Shown here one piece after another: positions 21,382 through 30,685 of a stretch of 64,000 bases of DNA (its first letter is position 1; each line of letters begins with the position of its first letter). The notes beneath the pieces are model-generated. The model was not told the origin of the DNA. It made no database searches and saw only the letters and a list, made by a program, of their open reading frames with translations. A program made the translations under genes and the position numbers. The stretch comes from Gp6-AA40 sp963741135 (GTDB taxonomy: Bacteria > Acidobacteriota > Vicinamibacteria > Vicinamibacterales > UBA2999), in contig CAVUHC010000008.1 in NCBI GenBank assembly GCA_963741135.1, positions 868,001-932,000 of the forward strand. Reading direction: 5' to 3'.

Positions 21382-21840
21382 ATGAAATGCCCGTTCTGCG
21401 GCCATCTCGGCGATAAGGTCGTCGACTCGCGCGAGAGCAAGGAAGGCGAGGTCATTCGCCGCCGGCGCGAATGCCTCGACTGCGGTCGCCGCTTCACCAG
21501 CTACGAGCGGATCGACGAGATCCCGTACATGGTGATCAAGAAGGACGGCACGCGCGAGCGCTTCGAGCGGCAGAAGCTGATTGCGGGCCTGCTGAAGGCG
21601 TGCGAGAAGCGGCCGGTCAGCGTCGCCGCGCTTGAAGGCGTTGCCGACACGATCGAAGCGACGCTTCAGGAGCGGCCCGAGAAGGAGATGGGCACCGAGG
21701 AGGTCGGCGCGCTCGTCATGGACGAGCTCAAGCGGCTCGACAAGGTCGCCTACGTCCGCTTCGCGTCGGTGTACCGCCACTTCCGCGACATCGGCGAGTT
21801 CATGACCGAGCTGAAGGATCTGCTGAACGCGAAGGACTAG
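21382..21840 (+). CDS. nrdR: Transcriptional repressor NrdR
   Basis: NrdR represses ribonucleotide reductase genes in response to ATP/dATP. It has 152 residues. The zinc ribbon is CPFC at residues 3-6 and CLDC near 31-34 with the conserved ESKEGEVIRRRREC between, followed by the ATP-cone domain (MVIKKDGTRERFERQKLIAG). The C-terminus VAYVRFASVYRHFRDIGEFM is typical. The frame is intact although the flanking genes are broken. No NrdR box was found next to it. Confidence 0.96.
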   Translation: MKCPFCGHLGDKVVDSRESKEGEVIRRRRECLDCGRRFTSYERIDEIPYMVIKKDGTRERFERQKLIAGLLKACEKRPVSVAALEGVADTIEATLQERPEKEMGTEEVGALVMDELKRLDKVAYVRFASVYRHFRDIGEFMTELKDLLNAKD

Positions 21841-24134
21841 CGGAGGGTCGGTCGCCGTTCCACCTCCTCCGCGCCCGGCGCCCGCGCCAGCCCGGCGCAG
21901 GTCCGCGCCCCGCGTCCGAAAGCCGTTCCGCGACAACACCCGGCTGCATCGTCGCCGGCATCGTCGTTCTGCTCGCCGTGCTGGCCGGTCTGCTCACGCT
22001 GGCCATCGCGGTCGGCACGCCTGGCGCCGGATTTCCTCACCGAGTTCGTCCTCTACGCGCTGTCGGCGACCGAACCTCACGATTCTCGTCGCGCTCGTCT
22101 TCGTCCTCGCGCGCAACATCGTCAAGCTGTTCGTCGAGCGGCGGCGCGGGCTGCCGTTCGCCCGGTTCCGCGCCAAGCTCGTCGCCGTGCTCCTCGGGAT
22201 GACGCATCATCCCGGCGGTGCTCGTGCTGCTCGTCGGCAGCGAGGTGATCCGCAACAGCGTCGATCGCTGGTTCAACGCGCCGATGAACGACGTGCTGTC
22301 GTCGGCGAACGCGATTGCCGGCGACTACTACCAGGAGCAGCAGCGGCTCGTGTCGACGCAGGCGCAGCGGATGGCGCGCGCGCTCGCGACGATGGATTTG
22401 ACGGCATCCTCGACCGCCGTGCGCGACGTCATCGCTGCCGACGTTCTCCAGGAGCGCGTCGCGCTGGCCGAGGTCTATCGCGTTGCGGACGTGGGAGGCT
22501 CGCGGCAGGTGCTGCCGGTCGTGGACATGTCGCGGCGGCCGCGCTGCCGCACGACTACTCGCGCGCATCGGCGGCCGCCTTAGCGGAGCGCACCGCTGCT
22601 GCTGGCACCGAAACACACGTCGTCGACCAGCTACCCGGCGGGGGCGATCTGATCCGAACCGCGGTGCCCGATTCGCTCCGGCGCCAACGGCCCGGTGCGT
22701 GGCGTCGTGATCGCAAGCGAGTACCTGACGAGCGAGTTCGCCTCTCGCGCCCGACGGATGACCGCGGCGTACGAGGACTATCAGCAGCTGCAGGTGCTGA
22801 AGCAGCCGCTCGCCGGCGTCTACCTGTCGTTCTTCCTGATGCTCACGCTGATGATTCTGATTGGCTCCACCTGGATGGGGCTGTACCTGGCCAAGCGCAT
22901 CACGCGTCCGATTCAGCTGCTGGCCACCGCCGCGAAGGAGATTGGCGCCGGTCACCTCGATCATCGTGTCGTTCCGGAGACGCAGGACGAATTCGGCTCG
23001 CTGATCGAGGCGTTCAACAGCATGGCCGGCGAGCTGGCGACGAGCCGGCGGCGACTCGAGCGCTCGGCGGTCGATCTCGAGCGCAAGCACCTGGACGTCG
23101 AGGGACGGCGTCGTTACGTCGAGACGATTCTCGATCGCATTGCCACCGGCGTGATTTCGGTGGATGCGGCGGGACGCATCCGCACCGCGAACTCCGCTGC
23201 CGCGCGCCTCCTCGGCGTCGACGCGTCGGCCGCAGGCCTGCCCGCGGGAACGGCGTTTGCCGACCCCGAGCTCAAGCCGCTGGCGGAGGTGATCGACGAA
23301 GCGCTCCGGAGCCGCGACGACGTGCACCCGCGCGACGTGTCGATGACGCGCGGCGGGCGCGAGCTGCACCTCGCCATGATGACCACACCGCTCCGACGCG
23401 AAGACGGCGGGTCCGACGGCGTCGTGATTGTGTTCGACGACGTGACGCCGCTGATCCGCGCGCAGAAGGTCGCCGCATGGCGCGAGGTGGCGCGCCGGCT
23501 CGCCCACGAGATCAAGAATCCGCTGACGCCGATCCAGCTGTCGGCCGAGCGGATGCGCCGGCATTTCTCGTCCGCGCCGGAGCCGACGCAAGCGCTGGTC
23601 GACGAGTGCACCAGGACGATCGTCGCCGAGGTCGAGTCGCTCAAGGCGCTGGTCGACGAGTTCTCGCAGTTCGCGCGCATGCCCGCGCCCCGCGCGACGT
23701 CCGACGGATCTTCACGCTCTGCTCACTGATGTCCTCAGCCTCTACCAGGGCATCTTCACCGAGCGTCGACATTCGTCCCTGCTTTGCCGCGTCGCTGCCG
23801 ACGGTGTCCGTCGACCCCGAGCAGATCCGCCGCGTCATGATCAATCTCATCGACAACGCCATCGAAGCGATGGAACAGCGAGGGACGATCGAGATCGAAA
23901 CGCAGCACGATCCGTCGAACAACCTGGTTCGGATCATCGTGGCCGACGACGGCCCGGGGATTCCGGCAGTCCGAGCGCGACAAGCTGTTCCTCCCGTACT
24001 ACTCGACCAAGCGGCGCGGCAGCGGTCTCGGTCTCGCGATCGTCCGCCGGATCGTCGCCGAGCACGGCGGCAGCATCGACGTGACGGACAACACGCCCCG
24101 AGGAACACGCTTCGCCGTGGAGCTGCCGTGCTGA
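21841..24134 (+). CDS. NtrY-like sensor histidine kinase, broken by indels
   Basis: A membrane sensor kinase of about 760 residues. Order: two or more N-terminal helices (GIVVLLAVLAGLLTLAIAV, NLTILVALVFVLARNIVKLF), a periplasmic part, a further helix (YLSFFLMLTLMILIGSTWMG), HAMP (AKRITRPIQLLATAAKEIGA), PAS (VETILDRIATGVISVDAAGR), the phospho-acceptor box RRLAHEIKNPLTPIQLS, and the ATPase domain with MINLIDNAIEAM, DDGPGI and RGSGLGLAIVRRI. It ends ELPC at TGA 24132-24134. The N-terminal start cannot be placed: the reading begins near the nrdR stop with VRKPFRDN-PGCIVAGI. Breaks lie near 21950, 22030, 22205, 22540, 22690, 23700, 23760 and 23970. The NtrX-like regulator follows. Confidence 0.88.
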
Positions 24135-24148
24135 ACGTGCCGTGCACG

Positions 24149-24240
24149 GTTCTGGGTTCTCGCTTCTCCGCTCGTGTTCATCGTTCGGTGCCGAATCGCG
24201 AACCGAACTGAACACGAACCGAGAAGAGAGAAGATAGAAG
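24149..24240. repeat. Intergenic hairpin, GTTCGTGTTC family
   Basis: The left arm (24149-24188) contains GGTTCTCGCTTCTCCGCTCG and TGTTCATCGTTCGGT. The right arm (24202-24240) contains ACCGAACTGAACACGAACCG and AGAAGAGAGAAG. The arms pair with small bulges around a short loop. It fills the gap between kinase and regulator and shares the word CGTGTTC/GAACACGAA with the element at 63115-63161. Confidence 0.75.
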
Positions 24241-24263
24241 AGTGAACAGCAGCACTCAGGCTG

Positions 24264-25652
24264 ATGCCATCAATCCTGATCGTTGACGACGAGCCGGGCG
24301 TTCGCAGCGCGTTGGGGGGCGTGCTGCGTGACGAGGGCTACGAGGTCGACGCCGTCGACAGCGGTGAGGCGTGCCTCGAGCGTCTCGGCCGCCAGGCGTA
24401 CGACGTCGTCGTGCTCGACATCTGGCTGCCCGGCATGGACGGCCTCGCGACGCTGGCCCGGATGCGCGAGCGGCAGATCGAGTCGCAGGTCGTCATGATT
24501 TCCGGCCATGGCAACATCGAGTCGGCGGTCCGCGCGATCAAGATGGGCGCGTTCGATTTCGTCGAGAAGCCGCTGTCGCTCGAAAAGACCGTGCTGGTCG
24601 TCCGCAACGCGCTGCGCCAGCGCCATCTCGAGGCCGAGAACCAGGCGCTCCGCGCGCGCGTCGACGCGCAGCACACGATGGTCGGCGAGAGCTACGCAAT
24701 GGTGCAGCTCCGCGAGCAGGTCGCGATGGCGGCGCCCACCAACGGACGCGTGCTCATCTACGGCGAGAACGGCACGGGCAAGGAGCTTGTCGCGCGGAAC
24801 ATTCACCAGCTGAGCCGCCGGCGCACCGGTCCGTTCGTCGAGGTGAACTGCGCGGCGATTCCCGAGGAGCTGATCGAGAGCGAGCTGTTCGGCCACGTCC
24901 GCGGCGCGTTCACCGGCGCGGTCGCGGACCGGCGGGGCAAGTTCGAGCTCTCGCACGGAGGGACCATCTTCCTCGACGAGATCGGCGACATGACACTGAA
25001 GACGCAGGCCAAGGTGCTGCGCGTGCTGCAGGAGCAGGTCATGGAGCCGGTGGGCGGATCAACGCGGATCCGCGTGGACGCGCGCGTCCTTGCCGCCACG
25101 AACAAGGACCTGCCCGCGGAAATCCGTGGCGGCCGCTTCCGCGAGGATCTCTTCTTCCGCCTCAACGTCGTGCCGATTTTCGTGCCGGCACTGCGCGATC
25201 GGCAGGAGGACATCCCGCTGCTGGCCGAACACTTCATGGCGATGCTGGCGCGCGAGTACGGCCGGCGGCCGAAGATGTTCGACGCCGACGCCATGACCGC
25301 GCTGCAGCACTATCCGTGGCCCGGCAACGTGCGCGAGCTGCGGAACCTGGTCGAGCGGCTGATGATCATGGTGCCGGGCGAGCGCATTACGGCGCGCGAT
25401 CTCGCGTTTCTCGACCCGGGCACTGTCGGGGGCATCGAAGCCTCGACCCCAGCGCCCGCGACCATGGCGCCGCTGCACGACGCGCGCGATCGGTTCGAGC
25501 GCGATTACATCCTGCGGGCGCTGGCGGCGCAGCAGGGCAACATTTCGCGCACCGCCGACGCGCTCGGCATCGAGCGAAGCAATCTGTATCGGAAGATGCG
25601 CTCGTTCGGAATCATGCCCGCGCGGAAATCTGAGGACGAAGAAGCCGTGTGA
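24264..25652 (+). CDS. NtrX/NtrC-family sigma-54-dependent response regulator
   Basis: 462 residues in an intact frame. The receiver domain starts SILIVDDEPGVRSALGG, with the phosphorylated aspartate in VVVLDIWLPGMDG (about residue 52). The AAA+ domain has Walker A GENGTGKE (about 170), the sigma-54 contact loop GAFTGA (about 215), Walker B GTIFLDEIGDM and YPWPGNVRELRN. The C-terminal Fis-type HTH is NISRTADALGIERSNLYRKM. The partner is the NtrY-like kinase directly upstream. In related bacteria this pair responds to redox, nitrogen or envelope conditions; the signal here is unknown. Confidence 0.93.
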   Translation: MPSILIVDDEPGVRSALGGVLRDEGYEVDAVDSGEACLERLGRQAYDVVVLDIWLPGMDGLATLARMRERQIESQVVMISGHGNIESAVRAIKMGAFDFVEKPLSLEKTVLVVRNALRQRHLEAENQALRARVDAQHTMVGESYAMVQLREQVAMAAPTNGRVLIYGENGTGKELVARNIHQLSRRRTGPFVEVNCAAIPEELIESELFGHVRGAFTGAVADRRGKFELSHGGTIFLDEIGDMTLKTQAKVLRVLQEQVMEPVGGSTRIRVDARVLAATNKDLPAEIRGGRFREDLFFRLNVVPIFVPALRDRQEDIPLLAEHFMAMLAREYGRRPKMFDADAMTALQHYPWPGNVRELRNLVERLMIMVPGERITARDLAFLDPGTVGGIEASTPAPATMAPLHDARDRFERDYILRALAAQQGNISRTADALGIERSNLYRKMRSFGIMPARKSEDEEAV

Positions 25653-25666
25653 AGGCGAACATCATT

Positions 25667-25735
25667 CACCGAGACGGCACACCGAGACATTGAGCCACCG
25701 AGATGAGCAACATGTCGTTCTCGGTGCCTCGGTGG
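25667..25735. repeat. Intergenic hairpin, CACCGAGA family
   Basis: Three CACCGAGA-type words (25667-25703) face TTCTCGGTGCCTCGGTGG (25718-25735). It lies between the convergent regulator gene and ftcD and could act as a bidirectional 3' end, although it has no T tract. Confidence 0.7.
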
Positions 25736-25748
25736 TACGTGATTCCAA

Positions 25749-26648
25749 CTACTCGGATTCGCGCAGCCGCGTTTCGAGCACCTGATTTCGATTGAAATCG
25801 GTGAGCTGCAGGGCCGCACCAGCAGCGTCGACAAGCGCCGCCGCGGGAACCAACCCGACGATTTCGCTTTCGAGCACGTGCACGCCGTAGCGCTCCGCTT
25901 CGCGCTTCACGGCTTCGAACACGCGGTGAATCGGCGTCTTCTCGTAGTTGGTCAGATTCATCGACACCTGGACGATGCCGCGGTCGGCAAGCGTCACACC
26001 CATCGCCTTGACGAACCGGAATCCGCCGCTGCTGAACCGGACGGCGGCCGCGATCTTTTTCGCCACGTCGAGGCGATCGGTGCTGAGATTGACGTTGTAC
26101 GCGATGAGCGGCATGCGCGCGCCGATCACCGTCGCGCCGGCGGTCGGATGGGGAGATGAAGGTCCATAGTCGGGCGTCCAGCCTTCACCGGCCATCTTCG
26201 CCGCCAGTCCTTCGAACTCGCCGCGCCGGATGTCTTCGAGGTTTTTGCGCAGGGGATTCGTCGACGCTTCTTCGTACAGATAGACCGGAATCCGGAACCG
26301 CTCCGCCACCGCCTGCGCCGTCTCCTTCGCCAGCGCCACACATTGCTCCATCGTCGCGCCACCGATCGGGACGAATGGGACGACGTCAACGGCGCCGAGG
26401 CGCGGATGCTCACCCGTGTGCGTCCTCAGATCGATTGATGCGAGAGCGGCGTCGAAGAGCGCGAGGACCGCCGCCTTGAGCGGCGCGGCGTCGCCCGCCA
26501 TCGTGATCACCGAACGGTTGTGAGAGGCGTCGGACGACGAATCGAGCAGCCGCGCTCCCGGCACGCGCCGCACGGCGTCGACGATGCCGGCAATGACGTC
26601 AGACCGCCGTCCCTCGCTGACGTTCGGGACGCATTCGATGATCGCCAT
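25749..26648 (-). CDS. ftcD: Glutamate formimidoyltransferase
   Basis: Transfers a formimino group from N-formiminoglutamate to tetrahydrofolate in histidine degradation. 299 residues. ATG 26648 gives AIIECVPNVSEGRRSDVIAG. Typical motifs are DASHNRSVITMAG, THTGEHPRLGAVDVVPFVPI, IPVYLYEEASTNPLRKNLED and YNVNLSTDRLDVAKKIA. The second (cyclodeaminase) domain of the bifunctional vertebrate enzyme is absent, as in many bacteria. No other hut gene is in the window. The stop lies next to the CACCGAGA hairpin. Confidence 0.94.
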   Translation of the reverse strand: MAIIECVPNVSEGRRSDVIAGIVDAVRRVPGARLLDSSSDASHNRSVITMAGDAAPLKAAVLALFDAALASIDLRTHTGEHPRLGAVDVVPFVPIGGATMEQCVALAKETAQAVAERFRIPVYLYEEASTNPLRKNLEDIRRGEFEGLAAKMAGEGWTPDYGPSSPHPTAGATVIGARMPLIAYNVNLSTDRLDVAKKIAAAVRFSSGGFRFVKAMGVTLADRGIVQVSMNLTNYEKTPIHRVFEAVKREAERYGVHVLESEIVGLVPAAALVDAAGAALQLTDFNRNQVLETRLRESE

Positions 26649-26708
26649 CAACCTCAATGGTAGACGCTTTTCCTTGCGTTCCTCTGTGCGTTGTGCCAAA
26701 CGATTCGT

Positions 26709-26858
26709 GTGCGCAAGCGACCCGCTACACATGCAGCACGGAGGAAGCGAGCGAGGCCTCGACTCGTCACGAAGGCGCATCAGCTGGAACGCGATGAAGC
26801 CGAGGCGGCGCTCAGTGGCGCAAAGCGCATCATTCGGCGGACGGATGGCAAGAAGTAG
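26709..26858 (+). CDS. Possible 49-residue basic small protein
   Basis: GTG 26709 to TAG 26856-26858 gives a very basic small protein ending KAHQLERDEAEAALSGAKRI then IRRTDGKK. It lies in the 353-base gap between ftcD and the TPR gene, where no larger gene fits. The charged helical C-terminal half looks protein-like, but there is no good ribosome site and I do not recognise a family. It could be a remnant or chance. Confidence 0.2.
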   Translation: MRKRPATHAARRKRARPRLVTKAHQLERDEAEAALSGAKRIIRRTDGKK

Positions 26859-26870
26859 ACAGCTTCGACA

Positions 26871-26990
26871 CTAGGAGCGACGAACGTGAAACAGGATGAC
26901 GAACACCCAGACTGCCGCACTGACGATGGTGCTAATTCGTTGACGGATCGAGGGTGTTGCCCCATAATCGCAGCGGAGTTGCCTAGACAC
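26871..26990 (-). CDS. Possible 39-residue single-helix membrane peptide
   Basis: GTG 26990 to TAG 26873-26871 on the minus strand encodes a basic N-terminus, then the hydrophobic run ISTIVSAAVWVFVILF and a basic end HVRRS, a plausible one-helix small membrane protein with a positive C-terminus. It is divergent to the TPR gene at 27002. The ribosome site is weak and no family is known to me. It is listed because the hydrophobic segment with flanking arginines is unusual for chance sequence. Confidence 0.3.
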   Translation of the reverse strand: MSRQLRCDYGATPSIRQRISTIVSAAVWVFVILFHVRRS

Positions 26991-27001
26991 CCTATCGCCT
27001 G

Positions 27002-27820
27002 ATGACGGAGCCACTGCGCACCGATTCCGCACGCACATCTGCATCATCGGACGATCGCGATCGCGCCACGCGCATCGAAGAGCTCCTTGTCTCCGGACTC
27101 GATCACTACTTCGCCGCTGATTACGAACAAGCCATCAACATCTGGACGCGCGTGGTTTTTCTCGAGCGCGACCATGATCGCGCACGCGCGTACATCGATC
27201 GCGCGCGAAGCGCGATTGCCGAGCGGCAGCGCGAGTCGGAGGAACTGCTGCACCGCGGCGTCGACGCCTACAAGTTGGGGGATGTCGCGAGCGCACGCGA
27301 TCTGTTGACGCAGGCCGTCGACCGGGGCGCACCAAGCGATGAAGCGCTCGTATTACTGGATCGCCTGGACCGTCTCGACGGAGTCGGCTTCGATGCCCCG
27401 TCGTATCAGCGGAGCGCGCCGGTCCGGCCATCGCCGGTTACCGCGCTCTCTCCAACGGCAAGGAGCCCTCTGCGCTGGTTGATCGCCGGGGCCATCGTCG
27501 TTGCCACGGCAACAGCCATCATGTTGGGTGGCGCTCCGGTGCTCTCGTGGATGATCGATGTTCCGGCCGCAGTGCCGCCGACCGCACAGGCGGCGGAGCC
27601 GCTGCCGATCGTCCGCACCGCAGACACCTTGCTCGATCGCGCACGCGGCCTCTACACGGGAGGACACTTGCACGACGCCCTGCGTCTGCTCGATCGGATT
27701 GATATCGCTGATCCTGTTCGTGCCGAGGCCGATCGGCTGCGGGCCGACGTGCAGCGCGATCTGCTTGCCGCCGCATCCGCCGGGACGTCCGGACCCTCCG
27801 ACGCTGGACGCGCGCGATGA
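27002..27820 (+). CDS. TPR protein with one membrane helix
   Basis: 272 residues. The N-terminal half has TPR-like helix pairs (LLVSGLDHYFAADYEQAINI and EELLHRGVDAYKLGDVASAR). A membrane helix follows near residues 160-180 (LIAGAIVVATATAIMLGGA). The C-terminal part carries another TPR-like unit (LLDRARGLYTGGHLHDALRL). The topology suggests repeats on both sides of the membrane. The stop overlaps the start of the zinc-ribbon/RDD gene (27817). The pair probably forms a membrane complex; the function is unknown. Confidence 0.65.
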   Translation: MTEPLRTDSARTSASSDDRDRATRIEELLVSGLDHYFAADYEQAINIWTRVVFLERDHDRARAYIDRARSAIAERQRESEELLHRGVDAYKLGDVASARDLLTQAVDRGAPSDEALVLLDRLDRLDGVGFDAPSYQRSAPVRPSPVTALSPTARSPLRWLIAGAIVVATATAIMLGGAPVLSWMIDVPAAVPPTAQAAEPLPIVRTADTLLDRARGLYTGGHLHDALRLLDRIDIADPVRAEADRLRADVQRDLLAAASAGTSGPSDAGRAR

Positions 27821-28893
27821 AGTGCCCCAAGTGCGCCTACCTGGGATTCGAGACGGGCGATCGGTGCAAGAACTGCGGGTACGACTTCTCGTTGCTCGCC
27901 GCAGCGGACTCCGACGCCTCCGATTTCATCCATCACGCTTCGTCGGATGAGCTCGACTACGTCCATCAAGCATCGTCCAGCGAGCCCGACTACGTGTTTC
28001 GAACGCCGTCGGCCGACGACATGTCGATTCAGGTGAACGAGGACCTCGATCCGTACGATCGATGGTTTGACAATCGTCGCGGACCTCTCGGCGGGAAGCG
28101 GGGGCCGGAGCTGAGCGTGCGCGACACAGACGCTGCGCTTTCGGTTTCGTTGACACCAGAATCCCCATTTGCCGATGAGCCTCCGGCGCCCTCACCTGGC
28201 GTCCATTTCGTCCCCGTGAGCTCGACGGAAGCCTTGCCGCTCTTCAGGCCATCAGACGACGCAGACGACGAGCCGCTCATCAAGATGCCTGCGGCGCCAC
28301 GTGCGCCGCTTGCGGTCCGGCGCACGCCAGATACGCCGCGTTTGCGGGCGGTGGCGCGCCCGGTCTCGCGCCCGACGGCGCCTGTGCTTCAGTTTTCGGA
28401 GGAGCTCGACGTTGCAGCCGGGCCTGCGGAGACAGTCCCGCATGACCGGTCCGGGGCTGCCGGCGCCATGACGAGCGAGTCGAGTCGCACAGGCGGCCGG
28501 CTCGTTGCTGCGGTGATCGACCACGCCATCCTGCTTGGCATCGATCTCGGCGTCGTGTATTTCACGGTACGTATGGCGGGACTGTCGATGAGCGAGTGGG
28601 ATGTGCTTCCACTCGTGCCGCTGCTCACGTTCCTTGGCCTGCTGAAGATTGCTTACTTCTACGCGTTCACCGCGGTAGGTGGGCAGACGATCGGAAAGAT
28701 GGCTGTCGGTACGTGTGTGATCGCCGAGGACGGCGCCCCGGTCGATGCTGCACAGGCGATGCGGCGCACGTGCGCCGGCGTGCTGTCGGTTCTCCTGTTC
28801 GGTCTCGGATTCGCTCCCGCGCTCTTCGGCAATCGCCGGGCGCTGCACGATCGGCTCGCCGGCACGCGCGTCGTGCGCCTCCGCTCGGTCTGA
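27817..28893 (+). CDS. Zinc-ribbon and RDD-domain membrane protein
   Basis: 358 residues. It begins with a four-cysteine zinc ribbon (KCPKCAYLGFETGDRCKNCG), followed by a long low-complexity acidic/Pro-rich linker (residues 30-220, including short repeats around DYVHQASSSEPDYVF). A C-terminal RDD domain follows (TGGRLVAAVIDHAILLGIDL, then VGGQTIGKMAVGTCVI) with three predicted helices. RDD proteins are poorly understood; some are transporters or membrane anchors. It is coupled to the TPR gene upstream, and pgpA starts 16 bases after it. Confidence 0.75.
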   Translation: MKCPKCAYLGFETGDRCKNCGYDFSLLAAADSDASDFIHHASSDELDYVHQASSSEPDYVFRTPSADDMSIQVNEDLDPYDRWFDNRRGPLGGKRGPELSVRDTDAALSVSLTPESPFADEPPAPSPGVHFVPVSSTEALPLFRPSDDADDEPLIKMPAAPRAPLAVRRTPDTPRLRAVARPVSRPTAPVLQFSEELDVAAGPAETVPHDRSGAAGAMTSESSRTGGRLVAAVIDHAILLGIDLGVVYFTVRMAGLSMSEWDVLPLVPLLTFLGLLKIAYFYAFTAVGGQTIGKMAVGTCVIAEDGAPVDAAQAMRRTCAGVLSVLLFGLGFAPALFGNRRALHDRLAGTRVVRLRSV

Positions 28894-28908
28894 CCGGGGC
28901 CTCCCGGG

Positions 28909-29379
28909 ATGCTCCTGCGTCGCATCGGGGTGTTCATTGCGACATGCGCGTATGTCGGCTATGCGCCGGTAGCGCCGGGTACATTCGGCTCCGCCATCGG
29001 GCTGGCCGTGTTCTACGTTGTGCGCCACCAGCGATCGACGACCGTCGAGGTGGCCGTGATCGTCGCGCTCGCGGCGGTCGGTCTGTGGAGTGCGACCGAG
29101 GCCGAGCATCATTTCGGGGGCATCGACCCCGGTCCGGTCGTCATCGACGAAGTGATCGGCATGCTGATTACCCTCGCGTTCATTCCGGTGAATGTCGCCG
29201 GCGCCATCGTTGCGTTCTTCATCTTCCGGTTCCTCGACGTCGTGAAGCCTTGGCCCGCCCGGCGACTCGAGCAGCTGCCTGGCGGTTTCGGAGTGGTGCT
29301 GGACGACATGATGGCGGGCGTCTACGGAAATATCGTGATGTGGGGCCTCGTCAGCCTGCTGCCGGCTGCGCTCACATGA
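28909..29379 (+). CDS. pgpA: Phosphatidylglycerophosphatase A
   Basis: PgpA removes phosphate from phosphatidylglycerophosphate to make phosphatidylglycerol. 156 residues with four helices. Conserved residues appear in YAPVAPGTFGSAIGL, GPVVIDEVIGMLITL, FFIFRFLDVVKPWPARRLEQ and LDDMMAGVYGNIVM, an excellent match. It is followed 43 bases later by cinA and shares its direction with plsY and gpsA, so this region supplies phospholipid precursors. Confidence 0.94.
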   Translation: MLLRRIGVFIATCAYVGYAPVAPGTFGSAIGLAVFYVVRHQRSTTVEVAVIVALAAVGLWSATEAEHHFGGIDPGPVVIDEVIGMLITLAFIPVNVAGAIVAFFIFRFLDVVKPWPARRLEQLPGGFGVVLDDMMAGVYGNIVMWGLVSLLPAALT

Positions 29380-29422
29380 TGGTTCGACATTCGCTCACTG
29401 CCATCCCGAGCAGAGTCGAGGA

Positions 29423-30685
29423 ATGACGCTGCTCTCGCGCGCCGCGATCATCGCCGTCGGGAGCGAGCTACTCACGCCGTCCCGCATGGACACCAATTCG
29501 TTGTTCATTACCGAGCAGCTGAATCTGCTGGGCATCGAAGTCGCGTTCAAAAGCATCGTCGGCGACGATCGCGGCGAGCTCGAGAACGCCGTGCGCGGCG
29601 CGATCGCGCGTGTCGATCTGCTCGTCTGCTGTGGGGGCCTGGGACCGACCGATGACGACCTGACGCGGCCGGTGGTGGCGGACGTCTTGAAGCGGCCGCT
29701 GGTGGAGGACGAGGAGATCACCGCCCGCATTCGTGCGCGGTTCCAGGGGCGCGGACTCGAGATGCCCGAGATCAACCGCCGCCAGGCGATGGTGCCCGTC
29801 GGCGCCCGCGTGCTCGAGAACACCAACGGCACCGCGCCAGGCCTCTGGATTGAGGACGCCGAGCGCGTCGTCCTGCTCCTGCCGGGGCCGCCGCGGGAAC
29901 TGAAGCCGATGATGACGGCTGTCGTGGACGGACCGCTGCTCGAGCGGGCCGCCGGCCATCCACTCGTGCGACGTGTCATCAGGATCACCGGGCGAAGCGA
30001 GTCCCACACCGAGGAAACCGTGCAACCGCTCTACGCCGAGTGGTCGCGGGCGGCGATTCCGATCTCGGTCACAATCCTTGCGTCGCTCGGCCAGATCGAG
30101 CTTCACCTGTCAGCATGCTGCGGGTCGCGCGCCGCAGCCGAGGCCGCGCTCGATGACGCGGTCGAGCGCGTGAAAGCCGTGATGGGGATGCACGTCTACA
30201 GCACCGACGGCCGTGCGCTCGAAGAGGTGGTGGGCGCGATCCTGACCGATCGCAAGCTGACCATCGGTGTGGCCGAGTCGTGCACGGGCGGATTGATTAC
30301 GTCGCGACTGACGGATGTTCCGGGCAGCTCCCGGTACGTCGAGCGGGGCATAGTCACATACAGCAACAGCTCGAAGGTGGAATTGCTCGGCGTTCCCGAG
30401 GCAACGCTCGCGGCCCATGGGGCCGTCAGCGAACCGGTAGCGACCGCGATGGCGGAAGGCATCAGGTCGCGATCGAAGGTCGACGTCGGCATCGGTGTCA
30501 CCGGCATTGCGGGGCCTGATGGAGGCACGCCCGAGAAGCCTGTCGGCACCGTGGCGATTGCCGCCGTATCGCCGTCTGGGAGCCGCGTGCGCACATTCCG
30601 GTTTGTCGGCGGCCGCGAGATGGTGAAGTTCCAGGCATCGCAGGCGGCGCTCGATATGGTCCGGCGCATGCTGCTGGAGCCGTGA
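29423..30685 (+). CDS. cinA: CinA-type nicotinamide-nucleotide amidohydrolase / ADP-ribose hydrolase family
   Basis: 420 residues with two domains. The N-terminal MoaB/COG1058 domain starts SRAAIIAVGSELLTPSRMDT and has CCGGLGPTDDDLT and LLPGPPRELKPMM. The C-terminal amidase domain contains TIGVAESCTGGLITSRLTDV, VTYSNSSKVELLGV and VGIGVTGIAGPDGGTPEKPV, including the catalytic serine context. The family recycles NMN or acts as NAD-related hydrolase. The stop overlaps the GTG of thpR (30682), and codon use and frame are clean. Confidence 0.93.
   Translation: MTLLSRAAIIAVGSELLTPSRMDTNSLFITEQLNLLGIEVAFKSIVGDDRGELENAVRGAIARVDLLVCCGGLGPTDDDLTRPVVADVLKRPLVEDEEITARIRARFQGRGLEMPEINRRQAMVPVGARVLENTNGTAPGLWIEDAERVVLLLPGPPRELKPMMTAVVDGPLLERAAGHPLVRRVIRITGRSESHTEETVQPLYAEWSRAAIPISVTILASLGQIELHLSACCGSRAAAEAALDDAVERVKAVMGMHVYSTDGRALEEVVGAILTDRKLTIGVAESCTGGLITSRLTDVPGSSRYVERGIVTYSNSSKVELLGVPEATLAAHGAVSEPVATAMAEGIRSRSKVDVGIGVTGIAGPDGGTPEKPVGTVAIAAVSPSGSRVRTFRFVGGREMVKFQASQAALDMVRRMLLEP

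Noticed and set aside
20512..23591. Long minus-strand frames (475 and 489 codons) over the YbhN-like, nrdR and ntrY genes
   Set aside because: All three plus-strand genes have strong motifs; these frames are Arg/Ala-rich shadows.
26886..27002. 38-residue plus-strand frame whose stop overlaps the TPR gene start
   Set aside because: It has a GGAG site and a TGATG overlap, but the sequence is not protein-like and the opposite frame looks better.
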